A DNA stretch of 31,861 bases from DAOTUB01 sp034437455 (GTDB lineage: Bacteria; Chloroflexota; Anaerolineae; B4-G1): contig DAOTUB010000336.1 of the NCBI GenBank assembly GCA_034437455.1, positions 1 to 31,861 on the forward strand. Direction: 5' to 3'. Shown one piece after another: positions 1 through 8,280 of the stretch (its first letter is position 1; the number at the start of each line of letters is the position of its first letter). The notes beneath the pieces are model-generated. The model saw only the letters and a program-made list of their open reading frames with translations, was not told where the DNA came from and did not search any database. The position numbers and the translations under genes are program-made.

Positions 1-140
1 CTCCTGTGCTAGTTGTTTTGTGAGTCGTATCATACCAGCATAGTGAGAGTTTGTCTTGTTTTGGTTGTCAAAGTTCAATTTTCGCGCCCCAGGAAACATC
101 TTGCTCCTGGTTGCGCAACCGTTACGCTAGTGGTCAAGTA

Positions 141-455
141 ATGGCCCAAGGGCGCAAAGTGAATCCTTCATTCGGATTCTATATGCAAGGATTCAAACCA
201 GATGGAACTGAGTACGCAAAACAGGTATATAATTGTGTTGAGGGAAGCGAGAGTATTAAACTGTATCTCAATATGACTCGTTCAGTTGCTGGAGCTACTC
301 TTTTTTCTGAGTATTCAAAAAGATTGAAGAACATTTTTGGAGATTACATAGATATTAACAAGTCCGAACCTTACATAGATACGGCATTACTTGCGGATCA
401 CCTGGATGAGTTCAAAGGGCTTATACTGTGGCTTCAGAAATCTATTCTACAATAG
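141..455 (+). CDS. Hypothetical protein upstream of restriction-modification genes
   Basis: About 104 residues from the ATG at 141; I do not recognise the family. The frame stays open upstream to 24 and a TTG at 51 is possible, but residues encoded before 141 are unusually rich in Cys and Ser and look non-coding. No clear ribosome binding site precedes either start, so the gene may be a 5'-truncated or decayed remnant. The predicted protein is mixed alpha/beta with no membrane segment and ends in a hydrophobic helix-like tail (LILWLQKSIL). It ends 21 bases before the methyltransferase start and shares its low GC (22 of 60 bases are G or C at 181-240), so it probably belongs to the same acquired cassette. 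A role in restriction-modification is only inferred from position. Confidence 0.4.
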   Translation: MAQGRKVNPSFGFYMQGFKPDGTEYAKQVYNCVEGSESIKLYLNMTRSVAGATLFSEYSKRLKNIFGDYIDINKSEPYIDTALLADHLDEFKGLILWLQKSILQ

Positions 456-476
456 CTTGTGCCAAGGAAGACGAAA

Positions 477-1502
477 ATGAGTCAACAACTCTCACTATTT
501 ACAAATACGGGAACTCGGAAAACGACGACTCGAAAATCTCCGGGGCGAACCCGTGAACAGGTCAAGCGATTAGATCTCGATCAGCATACGAGAGAGCGCA
601 TTCTACCTCTGTGTCGGCTCAGCTATGGAGAGGTTTGGGAAGATCCTGTTGGCGGGCATAGAGTCGGCGTCCTTGACGCTACCAAGCTTGATAACGTCGA
701 AAGTATCATGGAGGGCGAAAGAACGCCTTTGATGATAAACGATCCCCCTTACAACGTCAAGGTTGGGAATGCAAACACACGGAGCTTATCAAAGACTGAC
801 TTGGAAGCCTACCTGGACTTTTCGAGAAAGTGGGTGAGCAATGCTCTGTCCGTGATGAGGCCAGATGCCCACTTTTACGTCTGGATGGGGACGGATTATA
901 AAGATGATTTTCAACCGCTGCCAGATTTTATGATCATGATGCGCGATTTCGAGCGACTGAAACCGCGCAACTTGCTCACGATGAGGAACCAAAGAGGGTA
1001 TGGGACCCAAAAGAATTGGATGTGGGTTCGGCAAGAGCTTTTATACTATGTGCGGGGTAAACCCGGTTTTTCTGTGGTGTATACGGATATCCCAAAAGTC
1101 GTGAAAGGGTATTATAAAAAGATAAATGGCAAACTGACGGAAAACCTTGAAAGAAGCAAGTCGGACACGATACGTCCGGGCAATGTCTGGTTTGACATTC
1201 AGCAGGTTTTCTATCGGATGGAAGAAAATGTCTCTGGTTGTTATGCTCAGAAGCCTCTCAAGGCGATAGAGAGGATCGTCGAGTCTGGCAGCACGGAAGG
1301 TGATTTGGTTGTTGATTTCTTTGCTCATTCAGGCACGACACTGATCGCAGGGGAAAGACTGGGGCGCAGGGTATACACGTTTGACGTTGACCCGATCTTT
1401 GCAGAGATCACGATCCGCCGGTTGGAGAACTATCAAAAAACCGGCAAGACGGGGTGGCAATGGCACACTCCATTTCCCGAATTAGATGGAGGTGAGGAGT
1501 AA
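477..1502 (+). CDS. DNA methyltransferase, beta class (adenine-N6 or cytosine-N4)
   Basis: A 341-residue S-adenosylmethionine-dependent DNA methyltransferase, the modification half of a type II restriction-modification pair. The catalytic motif DPPYN is at residues 89-93 and the SAM-binding motif (DFFAHSGTT, about 280-288) lies near the C-terminus, followed by YTFDVDP. Catalytic motif before SAM motif, with the recognition region between them, is the beta-class order. DPPY fits N6-adenine methylation best, but N4-cytosine cannot be excluded. The ATG at 477 is preferred over the GTG at 459 because AAGGAAG sits just before it with good spacing, and the N-terminus MSQQLSLF is common in such enzymes. 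The endonuclease gene begins 6 bases after the stop. GC varies from about 37 to 52 % in samples, well below the downstream genes, which suggests horizontal acquisition. Confidence 0.9.
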   Translation: MSQQLSLFTNTGTRKTTTRKSPGRTREQVKRLDLDQHTRERILPLCRLSYGEVWEDPVGGHRVGVLDATKLDNVESIMEGERTPLMINDPPYNVKVGNANTRSLSKTDLEAYLDFSRKWVSNALSVMRPDAHFYVWMGTDYKDDFQPLPDFMIMMRDFERLKPRNLLTMRNQRGYGTQKNWMWVRQELLYYVRGKPGFSVVYTDIPKVVKGYYKKINGKLTENLERSKSDTIRPGNVWFDIQQVFYRMEENVSGCYAQKPLKAIERIVESGSTEGDLVVDFFAHSGTTLIAGERLGRRVYTFDVDPIFAEITIRRLENYQKTGKTGWQWHTPFPELDGGEE

Positions 1503-1508
1503 CCAGTT

Positions 1509-2219
1509 ATGGATCTTGATAAACTGCGACAATACCTGGATCAACTCTGTTCTTCCCTCGAACCAGAAGAGCGCGGGGTTTTGGAGGCTCGCCTTCAGGG
1601 ATTGGTATCGGTGTTCCCGTTCAGCGAGTACGAGTTTGTCCTGATGTTCCTCCGGGACAGAGAGGTCATATCCTTCGCAGATTATGAGAAACTGCGCGAC
1701 AACTATGTCTCTACCAACCGATACCTGGACTTGTTCAGTCTAGCCCCACGAGTTTTTGGTCAAATCTGGGGTGAGAAACACATTATGGACCTGGACCCCA
1801 GATTCCAGAAACCAGATAAATCGCTCGATCCAGCATACGATGGGGAATATGACCTCTGGATCGAGGGCGTCAAAGTGGAGGTCAAATCCTCGCGGGCAAT
1901 ACATACCAAGAAACGAGGCAGCATTGTTTCCAAAGCGTTAAGGTATGGGAGTGATGATCCGTTCTGGATGAACTTTCAGCAGTTAAAGCTCGATGTCTGC
2001 GACGTTTTTATTTTCGTAGGCGTGTGGGTTGACCAAATAGTCTACTGGGTGATGTCGAACGAGGATGTCAAGAGAAACAAATCCTTGAGCCATCAGCACA
2101 GAGGTGGTGTCGAGTATCAGATTGGAGTGACTGACAGGAACATCCACGAGTTTGACCGCTTTCAAGTGAATCCTGAGCAATTGGGAGATGTTGTATTGTC
2201 ATTGGTACAGAGGGAGTAA
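1509..2219 (+). CDS. Putative type II restriction endonuclease (PD-(D/E)XK fold)
   Basis: A 236-residue protein placed 6 bases after the methyltransferase, behind a GGAGGTGAGGAG ribosome binding region. Asp115 followed by Glu124-Val-Lys126 (EYDLWIEGVKVEVKSS) matches the PD-(D/E)XK nuclease active site, where the acidic residues bind the metal and Lys polarises water. The N-terminal 80 residues are helical and charged; the C-terminal part (YQIGVTDRNIHEFDRF) may complete the core or bind DNA. Position next to a methyltransferase and the nuclease signature together make a cognate restriction enzyme the most likely role. The recognition site cannot be read from sequence. The frame is intact, so the pair may be active. 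A structural relative such as a nicking or repair nuclease is possible but less likely. Confidence 0.75.
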   Translation: MDLDKLRQYLDQLCSSLEPEERGVLEARLQGLVSVFPFSEYEFVLMFLRDREVISFADYEKLRDNYVSTNRYLDLFSLAPRVFGQIWGEKHIMDLDPRFQKPDKSLDPAYDGEYDLWIEGVKVEVKSSRAIHTKKRGSIVSKALRYGSDDPFWMNFQQLKLDVCDVFIFVGVWVDQIVYWVMSNEDVKRNKSLSHQHRGGVEYQIGVTDRNIHEFDRFQVNPEQLGDVVLSLVQRE

Positions 2220-2250
2220 TTCGTTCGCTAACATTAAACAGGAGAACAAC

Positions 2251-3615
2251 ATGGAGAAAAAATTTGACTTATTGTTAGTCGGCGGAACCGTCGTCACCGG
2301 CGAGGGGATGCGCCGCGCCGACGTGGGCGTGCAGGGCGAGGTGGTCGCCGCCATCGAGCCGAACCTGCCGCGCGAGGGAGCTGGCGAGGTCGTGGACGCC
2401 AGCGGCAAATACGTCTTTCCTGGCGCGATTGACGTGCACGTCCACCCGGTCTATCTGGACAACGTGGCGGACAGCGCCCGCGTCGCCGCGTACGGCGGCA
2501 CGACCACGCTGATCAACTATGCCTACGGGCGCACCGGCGAGAATCTGGTGGAAAAGATGCTCGAGATGCGGGAGGACGGGCTGGCGAACTCGCTGCTCGA
2601 CTTTGGGCTGCACGGCGGGTTGTTCGACGCGCCCAACCAGGTGCCAGACATCCCGAAGGTGTTCGAGATGGGCATCCGCACTTTCAAATTCTTTATGCCC
2701 TACGTCAAGCTGGGATGGAACACGGACGACTACCAGCTCATCAAGGCGATGGATATGCTGGCCGAGCTGGGCGGCATGGTGATGGTCCACGCCGAAAACG
2801 GCGGCGCGATCGATTACCTGGAGGACAAATACCTCAAGGGGCCGAACGCCTCGGCCAAGTTCTTTAACGCCACCCACCCGGCGGCGATGGAGGAGGAGGC
2901 GATCTTTCGGGCGATCCGCATGGCCGAGGTGACGGGCTGTCCGCTCTACATCGTGCACAACACGACCGTCCGTGCCCTGCGGCACATCTGGGAGGCCCAG
3001 GAGGATGGATTGCCGGTGTATGCCGAGACCTGTCCCCATTACCTCACACTGACCGAACAGATCCTTGAGGAACGCGGGGCGCTGGCCAAGGTCGGCCCGC
3101 CGATCCGTGGTGAAGAGGATCGGCAAGGGCTGTGGGAAGGGCTGGCCGACGGTACGATCCAGGTGGTGGCGACGGACCACGCGCCCAAGCCGAAGGACGT
3201 GAACGGCGACTTTCTCGAGCAGGGCTTTGGTTCCCCGCAAATCGAGACGTTGCTGCCCATCACCTACGACGGCGGCGTGAACACGGGCAAGATCAGCGTG
3301 GTACGGCTGGTGCAGGTGGTGTGCGAGAATCCCGCCCGCATCTTTGGCCTGTATCCGAAAAAGGGGACCATCGCCGTCGGCTCCGACGCCGACATGGTCG
3401 TCTTTGACCCGAACCGCGAGTTCACCATCCGCGCCGAGAACCAACACTCGAACGCCGGGTACACGCTCTACGAGGGACGCACGGTGTTGGGCTGGCCTGA
3501 GATGTCCTTCCAGCGCGGGCGTTGCATCATGCGGCACGGAGAGATCGTAGCAGACGCGGGGCAGGCGCAATTCCTCCCCACGCTCGAAACGCAGACAGAA
3601 CCACTAACCACGTAA
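2251..3615 (+). CDS. hydA: D-hydantoinase / dihydropyrimidinase family amidohydrolase
   Basis: A 454-residue cyclic amidohydrolase that opens hydantoin or dihydropyrimidine rings in the cytoplasm. All binuclear-zinc ligands are visible: His63 and His65 (DVHVHP), Lys146 (FKFFMPY, the lysine that is carboxylated), His180 (VHAEN), His236 (IVHNT) and Asp309 (ATDHAP). Length fits the family. The ATG at 2251 is chosen because AGGAGAACAAC precedes it; the longer frame from 2188 would run into the endonuclease gene. It lies 31 bases after the restriction gene and 48 before iorA, and GC jumps here (47 of 60 at 2281-2340), marking the edge of the acquired cassette. Whether the substrate is a pyrimidine, a hydantoin or an allantoin-like ureide cannot be decided. 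The link with iorAB suggests nitrogen-compound or amino-acid breakdown. Confidence 0.88.
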   Translation: MEKKFDLLLVGGTVVTGEGMRRADVGVQGEVVAAIEPNLPREGAGEVVDASGKYVFPGAIDVHVHPVYLDNVADSARVAAYGGTTTLINYAYGRTGENLVEKMLEMREDGLANSLLDFGLHGGLFDAPNQVPDIPKVFEMGIRTFKFFMPYVKLGWNTDDYQLIKAMDMLAELGGMVMVHAENGGAIDYLEDKYLKGPNASAKFFNATHPAAMEEEAIFRAIRMAEVTGCPLYIVHNTTVRALRHIWEAQEDGLPVYAETCPHYLTLTEQILEERGALAKVGPPIRGEEDRQGLWEGLADGTIQVVATDHAPKPKDVNGDFLEQGFGSPQIETLLPITYDGGVNTGKISVVRLVQVVCENPARIFGLYPKKGTIAVGSDADMVVFDPNREFTIRAENQHSNAGYTLYEGRTVLGWPEMSFQRGRCIMRHGEIVADAGQAQFLPTLETQTEPLTT

Positions 3616-3640
3616 TAGATTCTACCATTATGCATTACGT
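3610..3640. repeat. Inverted repeat ACGTAAT/ATTACGT between hydA and iorA
   Basis: ACGTAAT (3610-3616) overlaps the hydA stop codon and is complementary to ATTACGT (3634-3640). A second ATTACG (3648-3653) could compete for the same arm and abuts the iorA GGAGG. It could be a weak mRNA hairpin affecting iorA translation, or a fragment of a dispersed palindromic repeat, since the spacer after the acyl-CoA synthetase gene (8235-8257) uses the same ACGTAA words. There is no T-run, so it is not a typical terminator. Confidence 0.45.
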
Positions 3641-3663
3641 TTTACTCATTACGGAGGTATGAT

Positions 3664-5604
3664 TTGGAAAAGAGAATTCTTACTGGAAACGAAGCCCTCG
3701 CCCTGGGCGCGCTGCGGGCCGGGGCCAAAGTTCTGACCGGCTACCCCGGCACGCCGTCGTCGGGGGCGTTGGGCAGTATCGTGGGAAAGGAGTTTGACGA
3801 CCGACACGTCGAGTGGAGCGTCAACGAAAAGGTCGCCTTCGAGATCGCGGCGGGCGCGGCATGGGCCGGTCACCGGGCGCTCTGCACGATGAAGATGTCG
3901 GGCGTGAACGTCGCCTCCGACTCGGTCGCCTCCATCGCCTACTCTGGCGTGAACGGCGGCCTGGTGATCTACGTGGCCGACGATTCGGGCGTCAGCGCGG
4001 GGATGTGCGAACAGGACTCGCGCGGGTACGCCGCGATGTTCGACATGCCGATCCTCGAACCGGCGTCGGTGGCCGAGACGTACAAGTTGGCGCAGATCGC
4101 GTTTGATCTTTCGGAGCAGGCGAAAACGCCCGTCTTTATCCGGCTCGTGACCACCATCGCCAACGCGCACGCGGCGGTCGAGATCGAAGAGCCAATGCCC
4201 CGTAGTGGCGTCCGTGCGGTGGCGGGGGCCACCCCCCGGCAGCGAGGCCCCTACGGGACTATGCCTCCCGCCGAACGAGAGGTGATCCTGGATCGCGACA
4301 TCACCAAGTATACCAAGGCCGGTTCGGTCATCTGCATGGACCAGCACCACGATGTGATCGCTCGCTTGGGGAAAACGTACCAACTCATCAGCGAGATGGG
4401 GTTGAACGAGCTTCGGTTGGCCGAAAAGAGCGGTGGACTGGGCATCGTCGTGGCAGGAGTGGTGGCCTCTTACCTGGAGGAGGGATTCGAGATCGCGGCG
4501 CAGTTCGGGTTCGAACCGGACGCGGTCTCGGTGCTGCGCGTGTTGGCGACCAATCCGTTCCCGACGAACGAGGTACGGGCATTGCTCCAGCACTGCGATA
4601 CGATTCTCGTTCTGGAGGAACTGGAGCCGCACCTGGAGAAAGGCGTCTACGTCGAGGCTCAACGGAACGGGTTCGAGGGCCACATTGTCGGCAAGATCGA
4701 CGGGACCCTTGGTCGGGTCGGCGAGTACGGCGTGAAGCAAGTCGTGCAGAGTATCGGCGCGGCATTGGATTTGCAGATTCCAGAGGATTTGTTCCAGGGG
4801 ATCGGGGCGGAGGGGCTGGCCGCCGCGCGTCCCATCACTGTCTGTGCGGGTTGCCCGCATCGAGGGACCTACATGGCGATCAACCAGGCCCTGCGGAAGC
4901 TCAAGTTCAAGAAGGACAAACGGACGTCGTCTGTCCGCGTGATGGTGACGGGGGACATTGGCTGCACGATCCTGGGGATGAACCCGCCCTTCCACACTGT
5001 CTGGAACGAGGTCTCTATGGGCGCGAGCGTCAGCCTGGCGCAGGGGTACGTCTACGCCGGCATCGAAACGCCCGTCATCGCCACCATCGGGGATTCGACC
5101 TTTTTCCACGCCGGCATCCCTGGCCTGATCAACGCCGTCCAGCACCAGGTTCCCCTGACACTGATCATCATGGACAACGGCTGGACGAGCATGACGGGCA
5201 TGCAGGTCAATCCCGGCACGGACGAATCGTTCCAGGCGCCCGGCAGCCGCCGGGTGGACATCGCCAACCTGATCCCGGCGCTGGGGGTGGAGCACTTTTT
5301 CGTCATCGATCCCTTCGAGCTGGACGAATCCAGCGAGGTGATCCAGAACTGTCTGACGCTGCCGGGGGTCAAGGTGGTGCTCGCGCGCCAGGAGTGCGCG
5401 ATCCAGGCGCAACGGCGCAAGCTTAAAGCGGGCAAGGTTCGGTCAGTTCCCGAGAACTGCACATTGTGCAAGCGGTGCATCAACGTCACCGGATGCCCGG
5501 CCATCACGTTGGGAGAGGAGCACATCACCATCGATCCCGTCCTGTGCTACGGCTGTGGCCTGTGTGCTCAGGTTTGCCGGTTTGAGGCTATCGTGAGAGA
5601 GTGA
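3664..5604 (+). CDS. iorA: Indolepyruvate:ferredoxin oxidoreductase, alpha subunit
   Basis: A 646-residue thiamine-diphosphate enzyme that oxidatively decarboxylates aryl-pyruvates (from Trp, Phe, Tyr transamination) to aryl-acetyl-CoA, passing electrons to ferredoxin. Visible parts: N-terminal pyrimidine-binding domain (TGYPGTPSS near 25; NEKVAFE with Glu56), a middle transketolase-C-like region, the TPP domain with CAGCPHRGTY near 400 and GDSTFFHAGIPGL near 476-488 followed by MDNGWTSMTG, and a C-terminal ferredoxin domain with two 4Fe-4S motifs (CTLCKRC...C and CYGCGLCAQVC). Length is normal. The start is a TTG behind GGAGG (3653-3657) with 6-base spacing; the overlapping ATG at 3659 is out of frame. 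iorB follows after 3 bases. Aryl-pyruvate preference is family knowledge; other 2-oxoacids remain possible. Confidence 0.95.
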   Translation: MEKRILTGNEALALGALRAGAKVLTGYPGTPSSGALGSIVGKEFDDRHVEWSVNEKVAFEIAAGAAWAGHRALCTMKMSGVNVASDSVASIAYSGVNGGLVIYVADDSGVSAGMCEQDSRGYAAMFDMPILEPASVAETYKLAQIAFDLSEQAKTPVFIRLVTTIANAHAAVEIEEPMPRSGVRAVAGATPRQRGPYGTMPPAEREVILDRDITKYTKAGSVICMDQHHDVIARLGKTYQLISEMGLNELRLAEKSGGLGIVVAGVVASYLEEGFEIAAQFGFEPDAVSVLRVLATNPFPTNEVRALLQHCDTILVLEELEPHLEKGVYVEAQRNGFEGHIVGKIDGTLGRVGEYGVKQVVQSIGAALDLQIPEDLFQGIGAEGLAAARPITVCAGCPHRGTYMAINQALRKLKFKKDKRTSSVRVMVTGDIGCTILGMNPPFHTVWNEVSMGASVSLAQGYVYAGIETPVIATIGDSTFFHAGIPGLINAVQHQVPLTLIIMDNGWTSMTGMQVNPGTDESFQAPGSRRVDIANLIPALGVEHFFVIDPFELDESSEVIQNCLTLPGVKVVLARQECAIQAQRRKLKAGKVRSVPENCTLCKRCINVTGCPAITLGEEHITIDPVLCYGCGLCAQVCRFEAIVRE

Positions 5605-5607
5605 ACT

Positions 5608-6195
5608 ATGAACTATGACATTTATCTAGTAGGCGTCGGTGGCCAAGGCGTGCTGACTGTGGGCGATCTGATCACCGAGGCGGCTGTCCACCAGGACATT
5701 CCGGCCAGTTTCTACCCGACGAAGGGCATGGCCCAGAGAGGTGGGTTCGTCAAAGTCCAGCTTCGCCTGGGCCGCGAGGCGGTCGGACCGAACATCCCGG
5801 AGAAGGGGGCCGACCTGGTGATCGCGATGGAACTGTCGGAGGCGCTCAAGGCGATCCGTTACGTCAAGCCAGGCGGGGATTTTGTCCTCTTTGGCCACGT
5901 CTGGGCGCCGACGGCGGTGATGTTGGGCAAGGCGGACTATCCCACACTGGAACAGGTATTGGAACAGGTGGAACAGGCAGGGGGAAAGCTGCATTATCTC
6001 GACCCTGAGAAGCTGCCCCTTTACAACAGCGCGCCCGTAGCGGCGAATGTCTACGTGTTGGGCGCGGCTGCCGGACGCACTGAGCTGGGCGAGGTGTTGG
6101 ATCCAGCAGGGCTGGCGCGCACAGTGCAGAATCGGTGGAAAAAAGCCGCAGAGCGCAATAGGTTTGCGTTCCAGGCTGGGGCAGAGGCTGAATAA
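5608..6195 (+). CDS. iorB: Indolepyruvate:ferredoxin oxidoreductase, beta subunit
   Basis: A 195-residue gamma-type subunit of 2-oxoacid:ferredoxin oxidoreductase that pairs with IorA and helps bind CoA. The N-terminus carries the family signature VGVGGQGVLTVGDLI, followed by TKGMAQRGGFVKVQLRLG around residues 40-60. Length matches IorB. The ATG lies 3 bases after the iorA stop and 4 bases separate its stop from the acyl-CoA synthetase start, so the three genes should be one transcript with coupled translation. Confidence 0.95.
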   Translation: MNYDIYLVGVGGQGVLTVGDLITEAAVHQDIPASFYPTKGMAQRGGFVKVQLRLGREAVGPNIPEKGADLVIAMELSEALKAIRYVKPGGDFVLFGHVWAPTAVMLGKADYPTLEQVLEQVEQAGGKLHYLDPEKLPLYNSAPVAANVYVLGAAAGRTELGEVLDPAGLARTVQNRWKKAAERNRFAFQAGAEAE

Positions 6196-6199
6196 GGCG

Positions 6200-8227
6200 A
6201 TGAGTATTAAAAGCCTCTTCTATCCCCGAGGCGTAGTCGTCATCGGCTCAATGTCAGAGGGCAAGCTGGGCTGGGAGATCCTCCAGAAAATCGTGCACGG
6301 CGGTTATCCAAACGTCTTTGCGGTTAACCCCAAGGCGCAAGGGGCTTTTTCCGTGCCCGGGTACGACGCGGTATCCAAGATCGAGCAGCCCGTGGACCTG
6401 GCCGTCATCGTCTCGCCTCCCCAGACGGTGACTGCTGTGTTGGAGGATTGCGGCCAGGCGGGCGTCACCGCGGCGGCGATCATCACGGCGGGGTTCTCCG
6501 AGACCGGCGACCACGCGGCAGAGAGCGCGCTCAAACGGGTGGCCGAGCAATGCGGCATCCGCTTCGTCGGCCCCAACTGCGCTGGCCTCATCAACACGAG
6601 CCACGCGCTCTACCCCACGCTCGAGACCCACCCGCCCGCCGGGGGCGTCGCCATCGTCGCCCAGAGCGGCGCGGTGGGGGGTGTCTTAACCGCGTGGGCG
6701 AAAGAGTTTGGGCTGGGCGTCTCCAAGTTCGTCAACTATGGCAACGGCGCCGACCTGAACGAGATCGACTTTTTGCGCTACCTGGCCGACGACCCCGAAA
6801 CTCGCGTGGTGGCGCTGTATATCGAAAGCGCCTCCGACGGGCAGGAGTTCATGCAAGTGATGCGCGAGTGTACCGCTCGTAAGCCGGTCGTGGTGATCAA
6901 GGCGGGCCGCACACAATCGGGGCGGCGGGCGACGCTGTCGCACACCGGCTCGATGGCCGGGTCGGACGCGGTCTACGACGCGGCCCTGCGGCAGTGCGGC
7001 GCGATCCGCGTGCACACCATCGAGGAGATGTTCGATCTCTGCAAGGCCCTCGCCCACGTGCAGCCTTTGAGGGGCAAGCGAGTCGCAATCGTGACCAACT
7101 CGGGTGGGCCGGGCGTGCTCGCCGCCGACCGGGCCGAGGAGGTCGGCCTGGACGTGACGGAACCGAGCACCGCCGCGAAGGAGGAGCTTGCCTTCCTGCC
7201 TCCCCAGTGCGCGCTCAAGAATCCCATCGACCTGACCGCCGAAGGGAACGAGGATGGGTACCGGAAGACGCTCCTGGCCATTGCGGACGAATACGACGCG
7301 ATCCTGGCTTTGAACATCGCTCCGGCTTATCTTGACTCGATCCCCCTGGCCCGAGGCGTCTGCGACGCGGCCGAGCAGACCGACACGCCCATCGCGGCCT
7401 CCTTCCTGCCCCAGCAGATCGTGGCCGAAGCGGTCGTTTACCTGCAGGAGCGCGGCATGCCCAACTTTGCCACCGGCGAGCGGGCGGTGACGGCGTTGGC
7501 GGGGATGGTGAGCTATGCGGAGGAGACAAGGAGACAAGGAGACAAGGAGACAAGGGGACAGGGAGAACGGAAGAGATTGCCCAAGGGACCAGTGCTGGAG
7601 CCGGAGGCGATGGGGTGGCTGAGTGAGAATGGGATCCCGGTGCCGGAGTTTCGTTTTGCTGCGACCGGAGAGGAGGCGGTGCGCGGCTGCGGCGAGATCG
7701 GCTATCCGGTGGCGATGAAGGTGGTCTCGCCGGACATTCTGCACAAGTCGGACTATGGCGGCGTGATTTTGAACATCGGGAACGACCGGGCGGCTCTGGA
7801 GGCTTTCGAGACGATCCAGCAAGCCGCCGCGGGCAAGGATTTTCGAGGTGTGGTCATCTATCCGATGATCTGCGACGCTCAAGAGGTACTGCTGGGCATC
7901 TCGCGCGATCCTCAGTTCGGTCCTGTGGTCGCCTTTGGCCTGGGCGGCATCTATACCGAGATCTGGCGCGACATCGCTCTGCGCGTGGCCCCCATCGACC
8001 GCGCCGAGGCGGAGGCGATGATCCGAGAGATCAAGTCCTCCCCCTTGCTCCAGGGAATCAGGGGACAGCCGCCACGCGACCTGGACGCGCTGGCCGACGT
8101 GCTGGTCAATTTCTCCCAACTTCCCTTCCGCTACCCCGAGATCGGCGAGGTAGACCTGAACCCGGTCTTTATATTCTCAGAAGGACTGGTCGTGGGAGAT
8201 GTCCGAGTGATACCACGCAATACGTAA
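6200..8227 (+). CDS. Acyl-CoA synthetase (ADP-forming), fused alpha-beta
   Basis: A 675-residue fused NDP-forming acyl-CoA synthetase: acyl-CoA + ADP + Pi gives acid + ATP + CoA. Residues 1-440 are the alpha part: CoA-binding Rossmann domain (RGVVVIGSMSEGKLG), ligase-CoA domains (VGPNCAGLIN near 123-132; AQSGAVGG), and the phospho-histidine His248 in LSHTGSMAG. Residues about 465-675 are the ATP-grasp beta part (YPVAMKVVSPDILHKSDYGGV; EVDLNPVF). The linker at about 442-458 is translated from an 8-base tandem repeat (7523-7554) that keeps the frame. The ATG at 6200 follows iorB by 4 bases. Next to iorAB it most likely harvests ATP from aryl-acetyl-CoA, as in anaerobic amino-acid fermentation; acetyl-CoA or branched acyl-CoA are alternatives. 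The last arm of the operon ends without an obvious terminator. Confidence 0.92.
   Translation: MSIKSLFYPRGVVVIGSMSEGKLGWEILQKIVHGGYPNVFAVNPKAQGAFSVPGYDAVSKIEQPVDLAVIVSPPQTVTAVLEDCGQAGVTAAAIITAGFSETGDHAAESALKRVAEQCGIRFVGPNCAGLINTSHALYPTLETHPPAGGVAIVAQSGAVGGVLTAWAKEFGLGVSKFVNYGNGADLNEIDFLRYLADDPETRVVALYIESASDGQEFMQVMRECTARKPVVVIKAGRTQSGRRATLSHTGSMAGSDAVYDAALRQCGAIRVHTIEEMFDLCKALAHVQPLRGKRVAIVTNSGGPGVLAADRAEEVGLDVTEPSTAAKEELAFLPPQCALKNPIDLTAEGNEDGYRKTLLAIADEYDAILALNIAPAYLDSIPLARGVCDAAEQTDTPIAASFLPQQIVAEAVVYLQERGMPNFATGERAVTALAGMVSYAEETRRQGDKETRGQGERKRLPKGPVLEPEAMGWLSENGIPVPEFRFAATGEEAVRGCGEIGYPVAMKVVSPDILHKSDYGGVILNIGNDRAALEAFETIQQAAAGKDFRGVVIYPMICDAQEVLLGISRDPQFGPVVAFGLGGIYTEIWRDIALRVAPIDRAEAEAMIREIKSSPLLQGIRGQPPRDLDALADVLVNFSQLPFRYPEIGEVDLNPVFIFSEGLVVGDVRVIPRNT
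7523..7562. repeat. 8-base tandem repeat (GAGACAAG) inside acyl-CoA synthetase gene
   Basis: Four perfect GAGACAAG units (7523-7554) and a degraded fifth (7555-7562). Translated in frame they give the charged low-complexity linker ETRRQGDKETRGQGERKR between the alpha and beta domains. From memory, similar GGAGACAAG arrays occur between genes in cyanobacteria and Chloroflexota, so this may be a dispersed repeat that landed in a tolerant linker. Because the unit is 8 bases, gain or loss of one unit would shift the frame. Confidence 0.9.
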
Positions 8228-8234
8228 AGCGTGA

Positions 8235-8257
8235 AACGTAAATTTGCGTTTTACGTT
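8235..8257. repeat. Hairpin AACGTAAA/TTTACGTT after the ior operon
   Basis: AACGTAAA (8235-8242) and TTTACGTT (8250-8257) form a perfect 8-base stem with a 7-base loop in the 53-base spacer before the ABC transporter gene. It is AT-rich and lacks a following T-run, so it would be a poor terminator. Another ACGTAAA copy lies at 8222-8228. The words resemble those at 3610-3653, suggesting a common repeat origin. Confidence 0.55.
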
Positions 8258-8280
8258 GTACAATTTGGAGAACAACTTCT

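Noticed and set aside
2188..2250. Earlier start for the hydantoinase
   Set aside because: It would overlap the endonuclease gene and adds residues unrelated to the family; AGGAG lies before the ATG at 2251.
2275..3570. Long minus-strand ORF (431 codons) opposite hydA
   Set aside because: Shadow of a GC-rich gene; His/Arg/Val-rich translation with no family features, while the plus strand encodes a complete hydantoinase.
3649..5412. Minus-strand ORF of 587 codons opposite iorA
   Set aside because: Arg/Asp/His-rich antisense frame of a clearly coding gene; no ribosome site or motifs.
7523..7562. Short repeat array considered as a CRISPR
   Set aside because: Units are 8 bases with no spacers, inside a coding frame; no cas genes.
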